Part shown: in pieces, positions 22,512 through 34,628 of the stretch
How positions within the stretch are numbered: position 1 is the stretch's first letter
How the letters are laid out: every line of letters begins with the position of its first letter
NCBI GenBank assembly: GCA_029448655.1
Contig: JACCLO010000012.1
Location: 1 to 64,000, forward strand
Direction: 5' to 3'
Length of the DNA stretch: 64,000 nucleotides
DNA from: Wolfiporia cocos
Lineage: Eukaryota; Basidiomycota; Agaricomycetes; Polyporales; Phaeolaceae
The notes under the pieces: model-generated
Databases searched by the model: none
The model's input: only the letters and a program-made list of their open reading frames with translations
Told to the model about the DNA's origin: nothing
Program-made: the position numbers and the translations under genes

Positions 22512-23516
22512 GAGAAACGAAGTTTCCCAGTGATACGTCCAAGAACAGGAATGAAAGGGATTATGTAAGGTAGGGTAGTGGACTCCTTTTCAGGAGCAAA
22601 GAAGGTGTACTACGGGGCATAATTACTCTTATGTTGCGCGCAAACCCTGTGCCGAGACGGCGCGGATATTCGCATGACCCTAACGGTCAGAGGCGCCGAC
22701 TCCAGGGGTAGAGTTGCTGACTGCCAGGCCGGTTCCTGGGTCAGATGATTGGGATTCGGATACACGACACCACCCCGGAGGGACGATGCCGGAAAGTGGC
22801 TGGGATTTTACATCCCTTAGCCTGTCCATGCTTCAACAATGAGGTTGCCGTCTGTAGCCACATGGGTGTCACATCAGGGCTAAAAAACCACTGTCGATCT
22901 AAGATCGCGAGACAGCAGCGCTCCACATCCCGAAGGAGTGGGCCACGCGCTTCTCTTCCAATGGGGCCCCAAATCCGTTTGACCCATGCTCGCACGCCGA
23001 GCTGCCCGGAGGACTTATGCTATTGGCTACCGCGAGTGACCTATGGCAGGGTGATTTTTTACGTCACCCCCCTCACTGCTTTTCCCATAACGGGTTCAAA
23101 GCAGGTCCCTTACGCCTGGGAGGCGGCTTTGGAAAATTCCCATGCCATCATAATGATGACCCTATGGATAGTGATGGGGCGCTGAACAACGCTTGCCATG
23201 ACAGGGGGTTGGGCGCACACAGGCAGACCGTCCCCTTTTCTCCACAGGCGGGTCTTAACCGCGCATAGTCCAAGCTTGTCAGCAAGGACCATGTCTCCTT
23301 GACCCTGGAGTCCGGGTTAGGTAGGTCTCCTGCCTAAAAAGGCGGTGTGGCTTCCCTGGTTGCCAATCCTCTGCCGAGGATGGCGATGTATCCCCCAGAT
23401 CTCAACTATCACCCCTAACTCTTTGTCAAGAGTAGGGATGTGCGCAGCAACGAGTAATAGCCCCTGTAGGATAGAAACCCAGGCCCAAGCGCAAGCGCAA
23501 GGGCGGGGGTAGGGGG
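22512..23516 (-). promoter_or_regulatory. Element B 5' leader, ~1.0 kb, conserved with elements C and D
   Basis: GC-rich non-coding leader between primer site and ORF1. It holds blocks shared with the element D leader, e.g. (minus strand) CCCGGACTCCAGGGT, GACGGTCTGCCTGTG, CACTCGCGGTAGCCAATAGC, AAACGGATTTGGGGCCCC and TTTTTTAGCCCTGATGTGAC. It contains several upstream ATGs and short ORFs, so simple scanning to ORF1 is unlikely. Packaging/dimerisation or internal ribosome entry are plausible roles. Confidence 0.75.
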
Positions 23517-23527
23517 AGATTTGTTCT
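23517..23527 (-). other. Element B self-primer binding site (11 nt)
   Basis: Plus strand AGATTTGTTCT (minus AGAACAAATCT), two nucleotides inside the 5' LTR edge. It is a perfect reverse complement of minus-strand AGATTTGTTCT at 23652-23662 in the same LTR, 29 nt downstream of TATATA (23691-23696). This is the geometry of Tf1 self-priming. Confidence 0.88.
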
Positions 23528-23529
23528 TA

Positions 23530-24228
23530 TGACACAGACTAGACTGTGGGACTCACACTATAACCTAATAAGCGACTTGAAGGAGTTGCTGGAGGTTGGT
23601 GAGGAGACTAGTGGGCGCAAGCAGAGATGATATGTAACTGTGCGAATGCAGAGAACAAATCTAAGGCTTATCCGCAGTGATAGCCCTACTTATATACATG
23701 CTTTGTTTGGTTACCGGTAAGGGAGCCAAACATGAAGGTGGTCTGTGCGCAGACATAACTAATATGGTTAAGTCGTAAACTACAATAGACCATGTGCGCC
23801 GGTAATGGCCGCACCAGTAAGATCGTTTGTTTGGACCGTAGGTCCATGTTGTGGAAGTGGCTGTAGCTACGTTAGTAAGCCATGCATGTGATTCTTATAT
23901 TCCGGTATCGGGATATGAGTAATCGTAAGGTCATTGGCATGTGATAACGAGCGGGCCGCTTATCCAATTGTACTGACATAGCCCGGTACCGGGATATGAG
24001 TAAGGCGCGTGACTCCGGAGGTTAGTCCGCTGAGTCATTGACGCGTACAAACGTGTTATGTACGTGTTGTTATGACAAGTGGACGTATACCGCGTTGTGT
24101 ACGTGTTGTTTGGTTGCGTGTACGTGTAGACGGGCGCTTAGCAGCGTAAATGTCTACAAGGTCGTAGAAATACCAGATAAATAGGTAAAAATACGGGAAA
24201 AATAGTGGCATGTCCCAAATCTGTGACA
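23530..24228 (-). repeat. 5' LTR of element B
   Basis: 699 bp, visually identical to the 3' LTR. TATATA at 23691-23696 on the transcribed minus strand gives a predicted RNA start near 23662. The junction with A sequence is CGTTG at 24229-24233. Confidence 0.95.
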
Positions 24229-26094
24229 CGTTGTAGGGCCCACTTCCATGTAGGTGAGGTCGAATTTCTTTCTCGAACTTCTCCTTGGTCATGGATTCCT
24301 GTATTTCGGGCGTGATCGCTACTTCGCAGATTAGCTGAGCAATTCTGTCGCCTTTCTTTACTTGGTACGGGTCTCCAGTGAGGTTCATCAACATGACAAA
24401 GACTTCTCCGCGGTAGTCATGGTCTATTACACCTGCAAGGACGTCGATGCCCTTTTTCGCAAGTCCAGACCTTGGCGCTATCCGACCGTATGTCCCATAA
24501 GGAACTTTGATACGAATATCTGTGGGGACCGAAGCGGACTTCCATGAATTAATTAGGATATCCTGCGCGGCGTATAGATCGTAGCCGATCGCATCGGTTG
24601 TTCCCCTGGTCGGTAGTTTGCCATTGACTCCTACTTCGATTTCCATGTCTTCGTTGAACTCAACATTGGAATGTACCCATTGCCCTGTAAAGGGGTCGCG
24701 CTTGTAGTATACTTTCGGTTGTGTAGGGTCGACATCGTCTCGATATTGGGGCCAATCATCGGGCCAGACACACGTGTCTGAGTCCCAATCTGGCGAGTCA
24801 GGGTCGAAGACGGCTATAGTCTGCCGTGTTCCGCCGAGTCTGGTTGATCGGCGAAGGGGTTGATTTGGATCGGTACTAAGAGCTGAATATTTTGCCTTGT
24901 ACTCGTCCAGAATCTCCTTAGCGTTAGCCAGGTGTTCCTCGATTTCCCACGTATCCTCCGCAGGTCCGGTGCCTTTCCAATGGATAAGGTATTCCCACCG
25001 GCCGCGTCGGTTACGATGGTCGAGAATGGCTTCCACTTCCCATTCTTCCGGGTCTTCCATTTCCATTGGCCTGTCGGCCGCTGGAGGATGACTTTTCTGA
25101 CCTTCGATGGTTGATTCCTTGTACATAACTAGTTTTGAAGCGTGGAACACAGGGTGATAGGCCCTGTATTGTGCGTCCATGTACACCTTGAACGTTACCG
25201 GTCCCAATTTCTCCGTAATTCGGAATGGGCCGATGTAGCGAGGGGCTAGACTTCTTTCGGTGTCTTGCCAACTTCGCACGTCCACGAGTACTTTGTCGCC
25301 CACTTTGAAGGGGACAACTTGCTTCTTTTGGTCATAGTACCAGGACCATCTTTCGGCTGCAATTTTCATTGCCGCCTTAGCTTTCTCTTGTGCAGAGAAC
25401 CGTGTGTTCGCAATTTCTACTAAGTCTTTGTTTCGACTTGGTTCGAAACTGCTTGGTCCTGCAATAGGATGACGACCTAATTCCACCAGGAATGGGGATT
25501 CCTTGGTAGTTTCGCTAGCTGCATTATTGTACGCGAATTCCGCTGTTGGCAGGAACTCCGACCAGTTATCTTTTTGGTACGTGTTTATGTAGCACCGTAG
25601 ATACTGTTCGAGTATTTGATTCACTCGTTCGGTTTGTCCATCTGCCTGTGGATGGTACGCAGTAGTCATCGACCTTTGAATCCCTAGCAGGGTGCACCAT
25701 TCACCAAATAGTTTTGAGGCGAATTGTGTCCCTCTGTCCGATACTATCTGTTTCGGCAACCCATGTAAGGGGTATACCTTTTGATAGAGTATCGTAGCTA
25801 GGTCTTTCGTTGAGAAGGTGTTTTCGATTGGGAAAAACCTTGCTCTTTTGGTCAACCGATCCACCACGACCATGATCGCGTCATGCATTCCCGATGGGGG
25901 TAGCTGAGTAATCAGGTCTATTGTCACCACTTCCCACGGGCCTGACGGCACCGGTAAGGGTTGCAGGGGGCCGTACGGCTTCTGCGGGTGGTTCTTCATA
26001 CGTTGGCATGTGTCACATCCGTCTACGTATTTTTTGACGTAAACGAACATTCCGGGCCACCAATAGTTGCGGCTTAGCAATTCGTACGTTTTAT
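24229..26094 (-). CDS. pol: Element A pol, third segment (integrase, chromodomain, dUTPase)
   Basis: Begins inside the integrase zinc finger (CDTCQRMKNHPQ near 26020), then the integrase core with D in VVTIDLITQ, D in IVSDRGTQF and E in DGQTERVNQ. The chromodomain (EWEVEAILDHRN...EYLIHWKGTG, ~25050-24890) probably directs insertion to particular chromatin. The dUTPase follows with motif 1 IGYDLYAAQ, motif 2 GRIAPRSGLA, motif 3 GVIDHDYRGE and motif 4 KGDRIAQLI. No stop occurs before the B insertion at 24228. It is about as long as the matching part of element C. Confidence 0.92.
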
Positions 26095-26099
26095 AGCGT

Positions 26100-26756
26100 T
26101 GACACGGAAACCATCCGTGCCACCCGTCCTAACGGGGAACCCCCATATCCGCCCCATCCTATCTCCAATAGCCCCCCACCCTCCATAGGCGGAGAACAAG
26201 AAGGCACCTCTATTGAGAGGTCCTGCCGTATTGCCTGAGGTACCGACCCATAAGTGCACCGGTACGCCCCCAGACTAGCAAGTAATAGAGAAGAGGCAGG
26301 TTGGATGCAATGAATAGGAGCCCCCACGCCCAAGTAGGACGCAGCAGGCTTTGTCGTCAAGGACCCTGCACGCGAGAACAAGCAGCAGAGGGATAAGAAA
26401 GAGGTGACCAGGGGACACGCCCCCTAGGCCAAAATCTTAAGTCTGAGGAGTAGCCTCAGACGTCGCCAGTATATATACATGTAGGAGACCTCTAGCTAAA
26501 GACCTTTTGTCTACCCTAAAGTGACGGTCTGTGCGCATCAGGATCATGTGCCTACAGTAACAACTAAGTGACAGTCATATGACGAGGTAACTACCCGTGA
26601 CTCTAGATATAACAACGTGACCTGTAGAGATAACGAGATAAGATGAAGACTCATCTACCTATGCACGTGATACCTCCAGCGTCGGTCTAACAAGCCTAGA
26701 AATCGGAATAAAAAGCGCAAAAATAAGGGAAAAATCACAAATTATTTCTTGTGACA
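26100..26756 (-). mobile_element. Solo LTR, 657 bp, TSD AGCGT
   Basis: Interrupts A pol in the integrase zinc-finger region. Minus strand starts TGTCACAAG and ends GTGTCA. AGCGT flanks it at 26095-26099 and 26757-26761. A minus-strand TATATATA lies near 26470. It represents a further LTR family with no internal region in the window. Confidence 0.92.
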
Positions 26757-28556
26757 AGCGTCCGAAATGCCCAGCTGACTTGTGATCGTGATGATACTCG
26801 ACCACTTGCCGTCTGATATCCGCTGGTGTAGCTGGAACGTAGACTTTGCCTCTTCGGAGGAGTAACCCTCCTTCGTAGTTCCATTCTGATAGGTCTTTTT
26901 TGAATTCACGAGGGCCGGATGAGAGCAGCTCCTTGTAGTCTTTTGTGACCTTGTCGTCTAGCAACGCTTTGCGAATCTCTCGGAGTATCGATTCATCTTC
27001 CGATTGTGGGGCAGCATGGGAGGTATCAAGAGCCATTGCCATGTACTCTTGCTCGAACCACTCAGGTTTCAGAAGAACCTGGTCGCGATTATCGAGATCC
27101 ACCCCCTCCTCATGGTCTGGCCGCCTGGACAGAGGATCCGCAGTTAGCATTGTTTTGCCAGGTTTGTGCTTCATTTGGAAGTTGAAGCGTGAGAGGTACA
27201 GTGCCCAACGGGCTTGTCGTCTCGTCAGTTTTTGCGCCGTTTTGAAATAGGTCAGGTTCAGATGATCCGACCATATCTCAAATTTTTCAGGGTGTCCCTC
27301 TAGGTAGTGTCGCCACTCCTCTAGAGCCCTGATGACAGCCAACATTTCCTTGTCGTAGATCTCGTAGTTCCTTTCCGGGGCACTTAGCGATTTGCTATAG
27401 TACGCCACGGGGTGGAATTTTTTATCCGTAGGATCTAACTGAGATAGTACTGCTCCGGTAGCGAAGTCTGACGCATCTGTTTCTACGCGGAAAGGCTGAT
27501 CGTGCGACGGAATTCGAAGCACGAGCGCTTTGGTAAATGCTTCCTTTAGGGTTTGGAAAGCATTTTCCTGCTCGGCGTCCCAATGCCAAGCTTCTGACTT
27601 TTTGGTCAGCATGGTGAGTGGTTTGGCTATTTTTGAGAAGCCTTCTATGAATCGCCTGTAGAAGTTGGCGAATCCAAGGAAAGCTTGAACCTCTTTGACC
27701 TTGGTAGGTCTGGGCCAGTCCTGAACTCTGGCGTACTTCTTCGGATCCATCATGATGTTACCGTCGGAAATGATCATTCCTAGGTATTCGATGGAAGACT
27801 GTTCGAAAAAGCACTTTTCGGGCTTCGCATACAAGTCCGAGTCCTTCAGGGTTTGGAGAACCCCTTTGGTAAGTCGCCGATGTTCCTCCATATCATTCCC
27901 GAAAATCAAGATGTCGTCTAGGTAGACAACCACCTTGCCGGTCCGAATGAACGGTGCGAGGATAGAATTCATCATCGCTTGGAACGTTGCGGGGGCGTTG
28001 CAGAAACCGAAATACATTACCGTTGCCTCGTATAGTCCACGGTGCGTAATAAACGCCGTCTTCCATTCATCACCTTCCTTGATGCGGACATTATTATATC
28101 CCCATCTAAGGTCTATTTTGGTGAAGATGGTCGCATGGGACAATTGATCGATGAGATCATCGATCCGAGGTATCGGATAACGATTTTTTACGGTTATTTC
28201 GTTTAGCCTCCTGTAATCGACAACCATCCGCAGTCCTCCGTCCTTTTTGTGGACGAAGAAGACCGGGGATGCCATCGGACTTTCGGATGGTCGAATGTAA
28301 CCCTTCCGTAGTTCGGTGTCTATCCACTCATCCAAGCTATTACGCTCTTGGGGAGACATTTTGTATGGTTTTACCGGTGGAGGAAGCTGCGCATCTGGTT
28401 CAAGCACTATGGCGTGATCCCAGGGCTTCCGTTCCGGCATCCTCTCTGACGCCTTTTGTGAGAACACCGTTGGCCCATACTCTTGGTATTGTTCGGGCAC
28501 TAACGATTTCCATTTTTCAATGTCAATCGATGGTGTGTTTTCCTCACGGTCGTCTG
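26757..28556 (-). CDS. pol: Element A pol, second segment (RT, RNase H, start of integrase)
   Basis: Encodes the RT palm (VFFVHKKDGGLRMVVDYRRLN, then YLDDILIFGND near 27920), the connection/RNase H region (FRVETDASDFATGAVLSQ near 27490; EIWSDHLNLTYFK near 27270) and the start of the integrase zinc finger (EYHHDHKSAGHFG near 26790). The frame is continuous with the protease segment across D (6067 + 5 bp, divisible by three) and with the integrase segment across the solo LTR. The upstream limit is the D insertion point. Confidence 0.93.
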
Positions 28557-28561
28557 CTTCG

Positions 28562-29657
28562 TGTCACAGATTTATCTGGGGCTTACAGCATTTTTCCTAC
28601 GATTATAGCAATTTACCTGGGATTTATACGTCTACCTACGAGTTATCTACGGGTTAACTCCCATTGCCACCACGACAAGCTCTTAACGGGGCTTATCACC
28701 ACATGACCAGCTTACATAACGCTACGGCACCTTCCGGTCCAATAGCATAGTTACAGCTACGTCATACAGGTCTCGCCCGTCAGAGCAAGACCAGCCATGT
28801 CATAGATCTTAGATCATAATGATAGGCCGAGCGCGGCACGCTCGCATAATAATGTCCACAAGTACAAACAGTGCCTCGCGGCCTTGTACTATTGGGTCGG
28901 CCTTCCCGGCTTCCCACTGCCATAAGATCCTTGATCACAATGGCACCTCAGGCGCGCCACGCCTTCGCATAATAATGGCAACACGGCCAAATAGCACTAT
29001 ATTAGCATCAAGGCAATATCGCTATAGGCTCGGCCTTCTCGGCCATCCCACGGACTCGGCGTTATCCAAGTCCCGGGCTTCTGCCATCACGGCGTTGCCC
29101 AAACACCGGTCCTCGCCTCACGGCTAAGACCACCATATGTTCCGGTAACCTTCCGGTCCGGACATATCACATGCTACGGTGCCTGCTGGCCCAATAGCAT
29201 TACGACCTCGGCGTTCCGCCTTGGTCAGCACACGATGACCGGCCAATCGCCATTATACCTCACGGTATCCGGCAACCGGCATCCCTTATACCCGGGCTGC
29301 GCCCGTCTTCACATGTCCATCTAACGATGAGACCACACACTCTCTATTTTACCATTGGCCCGGCCATTACCGGCGGGCCACGGCCTTTGTAGAGTAGTCA
29401 TACCACTTGGTCGCCCTTATGGCAACCAAGCCCACATTCCTTATCGGGCATGTACTATACAGTAGCACATGACCCGTTATATATGTGTATATAAGTAGGG
29501 CCTTGACGGCCTATAAACCCTAGTTCTATTCTTCTCGGCGTACGCCGTAGAAGAACCTTCCATCTACTACCGTGTCTGATAACCTCTACCTCACCTCGTC
29601 GCCTTAGTTCATCGCAAGGATACTGGCGTGGTGAGTCCCACAGAGCCATCTGTGTCA
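28562..29657 (+). repeat. 5' LTR of element D
   Basis: 1096 bp from TGTCACAGATTTATC to CTGTGTCA. TATATAAG at 29488-29495, predicted RNA start near 29521 (TAGTTCTATTCTT). It is rich in short palindromic GGCCGAG/CTCGGCC-type motifs (28830-29300). The 102-aa ORF it contains, repeated in the 3' LTR, has no known domain and is probably incidental. Confidence 0.94.
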
Positions 29658-29658
29658 T

Positions 29659-29671
29659 AAGAATAGAACTA
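29659..29671 (+). other. Element D self-primer binding site (13 nt)
   Basis: AAGAATAGAACTA, one base after the 5' LTR. It is a perfect reverse complement of TAGTTCTATTCTT at 29521-29533, which lies 26 nt after the TATATAAG box. Confidence 0.88.
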
Positions 29672-30530
29672 CCTACCCCCCTGCGCCTCCTTAACTGGTG
29701 GCGCCTGGGTTTTTCCTCCTACAGGTGTCTGAGATAGCGCAGGGGCCTCTACTCTCCTGCAAAGGGGATGTATGCTCCGTGGTTGTGGATATGGGATACA
29801 TCGGCGGCGGGCTTAGCGGCCTGCTGCCACCCAGTGGGGCGCTGCTTGCCTAATCAGCAGCATGCGTCCTGCGAACCCGGACTCCAGGGTTAAGGAGAGA
29901 CGGCTGCTTCCTGGCAAGGTTGCGGCTGTCAGCGGTTGAGACCCGCCTGTTGAGAAGAGGGGACGGTCTGCCTGTGCGCGCCCAACCCCCTGGCATGGCA
30001 ATCCCTGTTCAGGGACCCATCCCTATCAGCAGGATCCCCATAGGGATATGCGCTTCGGCGTATTCCCTTAGTAGGGTGTGGGAATCTTCCAAAGCCGCCC
30101 CCCAGGCGTAAGGGGCCCGCTTGGGATCTCCTTTGGGGAATCCAAGTGGTGAGGTGGTGAGACTCGCAAGGTCAAACCAGCCGAGGTCACTCGCGGTAGC
30201 CAATAGCGTAAGTCCCACGGGCAGCTCGGTGTGCGAGCCTGGGTTAAACGGATTTGGGGCCCCGTTGGAAGAGGATCGCGTAGCCCACCATCTTTGATGT
30301 GTGGAGCGCTGATCTCTCGCGATCTTTGATCGACAATGGTTTTTTAGCCCTGATGTGACACCCAGGTGGCTATAGATGGCAAGCCTTACCACTAAAGCGT
30401 GGACCGGTCGCGGTGTAATACTGCGACCACTTTCCAGCTCATCTCCGCGAGGAAATGGGCTGTGTATCCTATTCCCAACCATGTGACCCAGCCTGTCAAA
30501 TGCTGGCAGTCACCGACTCTCTTTCTAGAA
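29672..30530 (+). promoter_or_regulatory. Element D leader homologous to the B/C leader
   Basis: About 850 nt that align by eye, block by block and in the same order, with the leader of elements B and C. Shared blocks include GACGGTCTGCCTGTG, TCTTCCAAAGCCGC-CCCAGGCGTAAGG, CACTCGCGGTAGCCAATAGC, AAACGGATTTGGGGCCCC and TTTTTTAGCCCTGATGTGAC. Retention in an element without genes points to a cis function such as packaging. Confidence 0.8.
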
Positions 30531-33500
30531 GGAAGTCGCGCGCTTCGATGAAGACACCTGTCGGCTAAATTCCGCGCGGCGTCCTGACAAGGGCGCCCCT
30601 AACCATGCCCCCGTTCTTCTTGTGTTAGACATGACCACTCAGCGTTGATCGCTGATGACGAGCTCTCTTTCAGGTACCCTGGTATCCCAGTCAATAAGTA
30701 GATAAATATGTAGTTTTAGTGGCGGCTCCTAGTAGATAGCAATACTTGTATTAGCTTAGAAACCGCCCAATAGCATTTGTATTCGCCTCTGGAAATCCTG
30801 CGTCACCTGCTGGTTCCCAGGTTATCTAGCCTGGTTAAGGTCGCTTATGTACATAGAAAGCAACCTTTACGTCTTACGGGTACACTTAGTCAATCGAAGA
30901 ACGATACTAGTACCTGTTCCCTTAGACGTAGGATCGCGTACGCTTGGCAAATATATGCTTATAACTATTATTACTATGGGAATGCCTAAGTACCAAGTCG
31001 ATTAAGATTCTCAATCTATCGGCGCCCGTTTGACCTCACGGTCTTCGCTCCTGAAAAGGGGATTCGGGTTATTGAGCATCTGTCATTCGGTCACATGTCA
31101 TAAGAACCTTTGAACGGGGGCACCCCTTCCGGTAATGGAATTCCTGAAAAGGAAATTACCATCCGTTTGGGAAGAGACGTCTGACAAGCGTCTATAAATA
31201 ATTGGGTACAGCGCTGTTTCCACCAGCCACCCACGTACAAACAGATCGCAACAAGATTACTTCATTGAATCTTGCAATCTGGGTTAGAGGAAAGGAAAAC
31301 AAGGGACACACGCTATTGATACGCGTTCCCTTGAAGTGTAGCGGAGGCCGCAAGGCTTCTAGAATCACACTTCATTCGGCATTCTCGCACAATCGCCGAA
31401 TCTACACCGGTTTCCACACCGGTTCCCCCCCTGTATTGAAATCGACAATTTCGCACGCCACTCGCAAAATTCGTCACGAGGCTCGCTACCTCACTTTTGA
31501 TTTCACTTCAATTCAACTTTTCTCTGTGGGGAGAATAACCGAATTCGAAAAATACACCTTAGCAATTCAATGCGATCGTCCGCAAAAGGTCTCGAAGAAG
31601 CACTCGAAAACTTCCAGAGATAACAAGGGAGCCCCCCTTATTAGGACAATCAAGCCGATTTGGCAATCGGTTATCATTTATTTGCTTGGTTTACGGAAAC
31701 CTGCGCCGTCGAGACGCGCAATAAATAAATCCGGATCTGTATCCTTACGAAAAGAAAGGATTACATCTCGTCACTACATCGAATATGGGCCTGGAAAACC
31801 CTTCGATTCCGACAAACTAGGGCTTGGAAACCTTAGTATAAAAATCTGGTCGCATATGCGAGCGACTACACTGGATACAGCCGTATATGGATATACGTCA
31901 AGAATACCTTCGGCCCACATCCACCCACCCTTATCTGGGTATAGAGGCGGTTTAACCTCTTTAAAAACCAAAACCATCTGGATAGGTTCGATCGGGAGAT
32001 CAAACGTGAAAGAGGGGGTGGAAACCCTAATTTCGCATCTAGGACCTTAACAAGTCCACTATCCCACGCTTACAAATGTACCTTACGGTCATTAAAGCAA
32101 CCAACGACATGCACTAAGAGGCCTGATTACCCTCATTCATGCTCGTACTGTCCTATTCGTATATGGACGACAACCCTGTAATAGGAATATAGTAGCTATC
32201 TATCCAATAGCGAAACATATCCTTCCCCAACGATCATCCCAGTTCCCACGCTTACAATGTCATACTCAATCGAAGAACGACTTTAACGACATACAAGCAC
32301 ATTGGAAACTACAGTCATTACCACCACGTGACTTCAGCCCTTACGGGATATACCTATACGAGACAACTCCTGACAAGGATGTATGTTCTCACGGTTACCC
32401 AATAAAGGCCTCACTACGGCAACGACATTACAGTCTAGGGAATACAATCATAAGCATATGAACATAATGCACAATGATTAGTACCTATACTATGGGGTTT
32501 TACACGAGAAGCCTACTCGTTAATAAATAGTGCATACAACCACGAAGGCACAGCTTCATTCCGGAACTTACGACTCCGAAGAGATCGCTACATTGAAGCA
32601 ATCTAACTAGGGGACACAACCCCTGTAACAAATGGGCATTGACAAATGTCACACGCTTAGTACTTGCGATACTAGGGAGGCGACGCCTCATAAACGTTCA
32701 CAAGGCGACGTCCTTTAATAACCGTTCACCCGCATAAGTCGTACAAAGTAGGATTACCCCTGTACAAGCACAAAGCCTAAGACACCCGCCACGCGAATGA
32801 AGGAACTTGCAATCCCATTCACCGCTAAGGCAATAGACGTCGAAAAAGCACCGCTATGTTACACTCAATGGGTACTACGCATAAGCAACATATCCGCCAA
32901 AGGGCTCGAAGAGACACTAGAAAATCTCCAGAGCTAACAGTGAAGCCCTCACTCTAAGGAATATCGCACAATGCTATCCGAAAATTGTACAACGACACGA
33001 TGCACCCTCTAATACGCTTGGCAAGCTATTGGAGCACAGATTACTAGTAGACTCAAAGGCACTATATGATGTACATTCCATATCGCCTTCTACTACGAGT
33101 AACGTCATAAGCAAAAGCAACAATCCGACAAAGGTCGCGAAAAGGCACTTGAACACCTTCAGCGATAACAGGAAAGCCCTTCCTCTTAGGATCCGCGTGC
33201 ACAATGACAACACACTCTAGTAACAAGACTATCCTTCCCCAACAACGGCATTTGACCTTTCGGTCATCACGCGTTGATAATCGCTAGTAACGGCATTTAG
33301 CACTTCGCTATCACGCGTTACAAATCACTATAAGGAATACAATCGCTATCCCACTCAACGCTCAGGCTCCATCCACAAGTCCTGAAACTCCCATTTATCC
33401 CTGTTCAATTGAAAAATTGAAGCAGCACCATAACGGTATTTGACACATCGTCATCACGCGTTATACCGCTCTTGGGACGTACATAATGAGGAATAGTTTC

Positions 33501-33532
33501 ATCAGGGACGATGAAACCTAAAGCGGGGGTAA
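30531..33532 (+). other. Element D interior, non-coding, with internal repeats
   Basis: No retroelement protein is recognisable. A ~75-bp motif recurs three times, near 31579-31650, 32879-32955 and 33110-33190, with core AAAGG(T/G)CTCGAAGA-GCACT-GAAAA-CTTCAGAG-TAACA. A further repeated theme is CGGCATTTGACCTTTCGGTCATCACGCGTT (33245, 33290, 33430). A 282-codon open stretch at 31202-32050 lacks an early ATG. The 3' end is the polypurine tract at 33520-33532. Confidence 0.6.
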
Positions 33533-34628
33533 TGTCACAGATTTATCTGGGGCTTACAGCATTTTTCCTACGATTATAGCAATTTACCTGGGATTTATAC
33601 GTCTACCTACGAGTTATCTACGGGTTAACTCCCATTGCCACCACGACAAGCTCTTAACGGGGCTTATCACCACATGACCAGCTTACATAACGCTACGGCA
33701 CCTTCCGGTCCAATAGCATAGTTACAGCTACGTCATACAGGTCTCGCCCGTCAGAGCAAGACCAGCCATGTCATAGATCTTAGATCATAATGATAGGCCG
33801 AGCGCGGCACGCTCGCATAATAATGTCCACAAGTACAAACAGTGCCTCGCGGCCTTGTACTATTGGGTCGGCCTTCCCGGCTTCCCACTGCCATAAGATC
33901 CTTGATCACAATGGCACCTCAGGCGCGCCACGCCTTCGCATAATAATGGCAACACGGCCAAATAGCACTATATTAGCATCAAGGCAATATCGCTATAGGC
34001 TCGGCCTTCTCGGCCATCCCACGGACTCGGCGTTATCCAAGTCCCGGGCTTCTGCCATCACGGCGTTGCCCAAACACCGGTCCTCGCCTCACGGCTAAGA
34101 CCACCATATGTTCCGGTAACCTTCCGGTCCGGACATATCACATGCTACGGTGCCTGCTGGCCCAATAGCATTACGACCTCGGCGTTCCGCCTTGGTCAGC
34201 ACACGATGACCGGCCAATCGCCATTATACCTCACGGTATCCGGCAACCGGCATCCCTTATACCCGGGCTGCGCCCGTCTTCACATGTCCATCTAACGATG
34301 AGACCACACACTCTCTATTTTACCATTGGCCCGGCCATTACCGGCGGGCCACGGCCTTTGTAGAGTAGTCATACCACTTGGTCGCCCTTATGGCAACCAA
34401 GCCCACATTCCTTATCGGGCATGTACTATACAGTAGCACATGACCCGTTATATATGTGTATATAAGTAGGGCCTTGACGGCCTATAAACCCTAGTTCTAT
34501 TCTTCTCGGCGTACGCCGTAGAAGAACCTTCCATCTACTACCGTGTCTGATAACCTCTACCTCACCTCGTCGCCTTAGTTCATCGCAAGGATACTGGCGT
34601 GGTGAGTCCCACAGAGCCATCTGTGTCA
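33533..34628 (+). repeat. 3' LTR of element D
   Basis: 1096 bp, no difference from the 5' LTR seen by eye. It is followed by the second CTTCG and then by element A protease sequence. Confidence 0.94.

Larger units (their letters stand above)
14228..24228 (-). mobile_element. Element B: Ty3/gypsy chromovirus with dUTPase, 10.0 kb, TSD CGTTG
   Basis: The 699-bp LTRs at 14228-14926 and 23530-24228 look identical by eye. CGTTG flanks the element at 14223-14227 and 24229-24233. Gene order on the minus strand is leader, ORF1, gag, pol. It is inserted inside the dUTPase coding region of element A. It is closely related to element C, but its pol has a one-base deletion. Confidence 0.95.
28562..34628 (+). 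mobile_element. Element D: non-autonomous LTR retrotransposon (LARD-like), 6067 bp, TSD CTTCG
   Basis: Two LTRs of 1096 bp (28562-29657 and 33533-34628), visually identical, flanked by CTTCG (28557-28561 and 34629-34633). The ~3.9-kb interior encodes no gag or pol domain in any frame. It keeps a self-primer site, a leader homologous to element B/C, and the polypurine tract AAAGCGGGGGTAA before the 3' LTR. It therefore depends on proteins from another element. Identical LTRs imply very recent movement. Confidence 0.92.

Noticed and set aside
28819..29127. 102-aa ORF in the D LTR (repeated at 33790-34098)
   Set aside because: It occurs twice only because the LTRs are identical. Its composition follows palindromic LTR motifs and no domain is recognisable.
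31202..32050. 282-codon open frame inside element D
   Set aside because: It starts at TTG, has no ATG until near its end, shows no known domain, and overlaps one of the internal non-coding repeats. Treated as chance.
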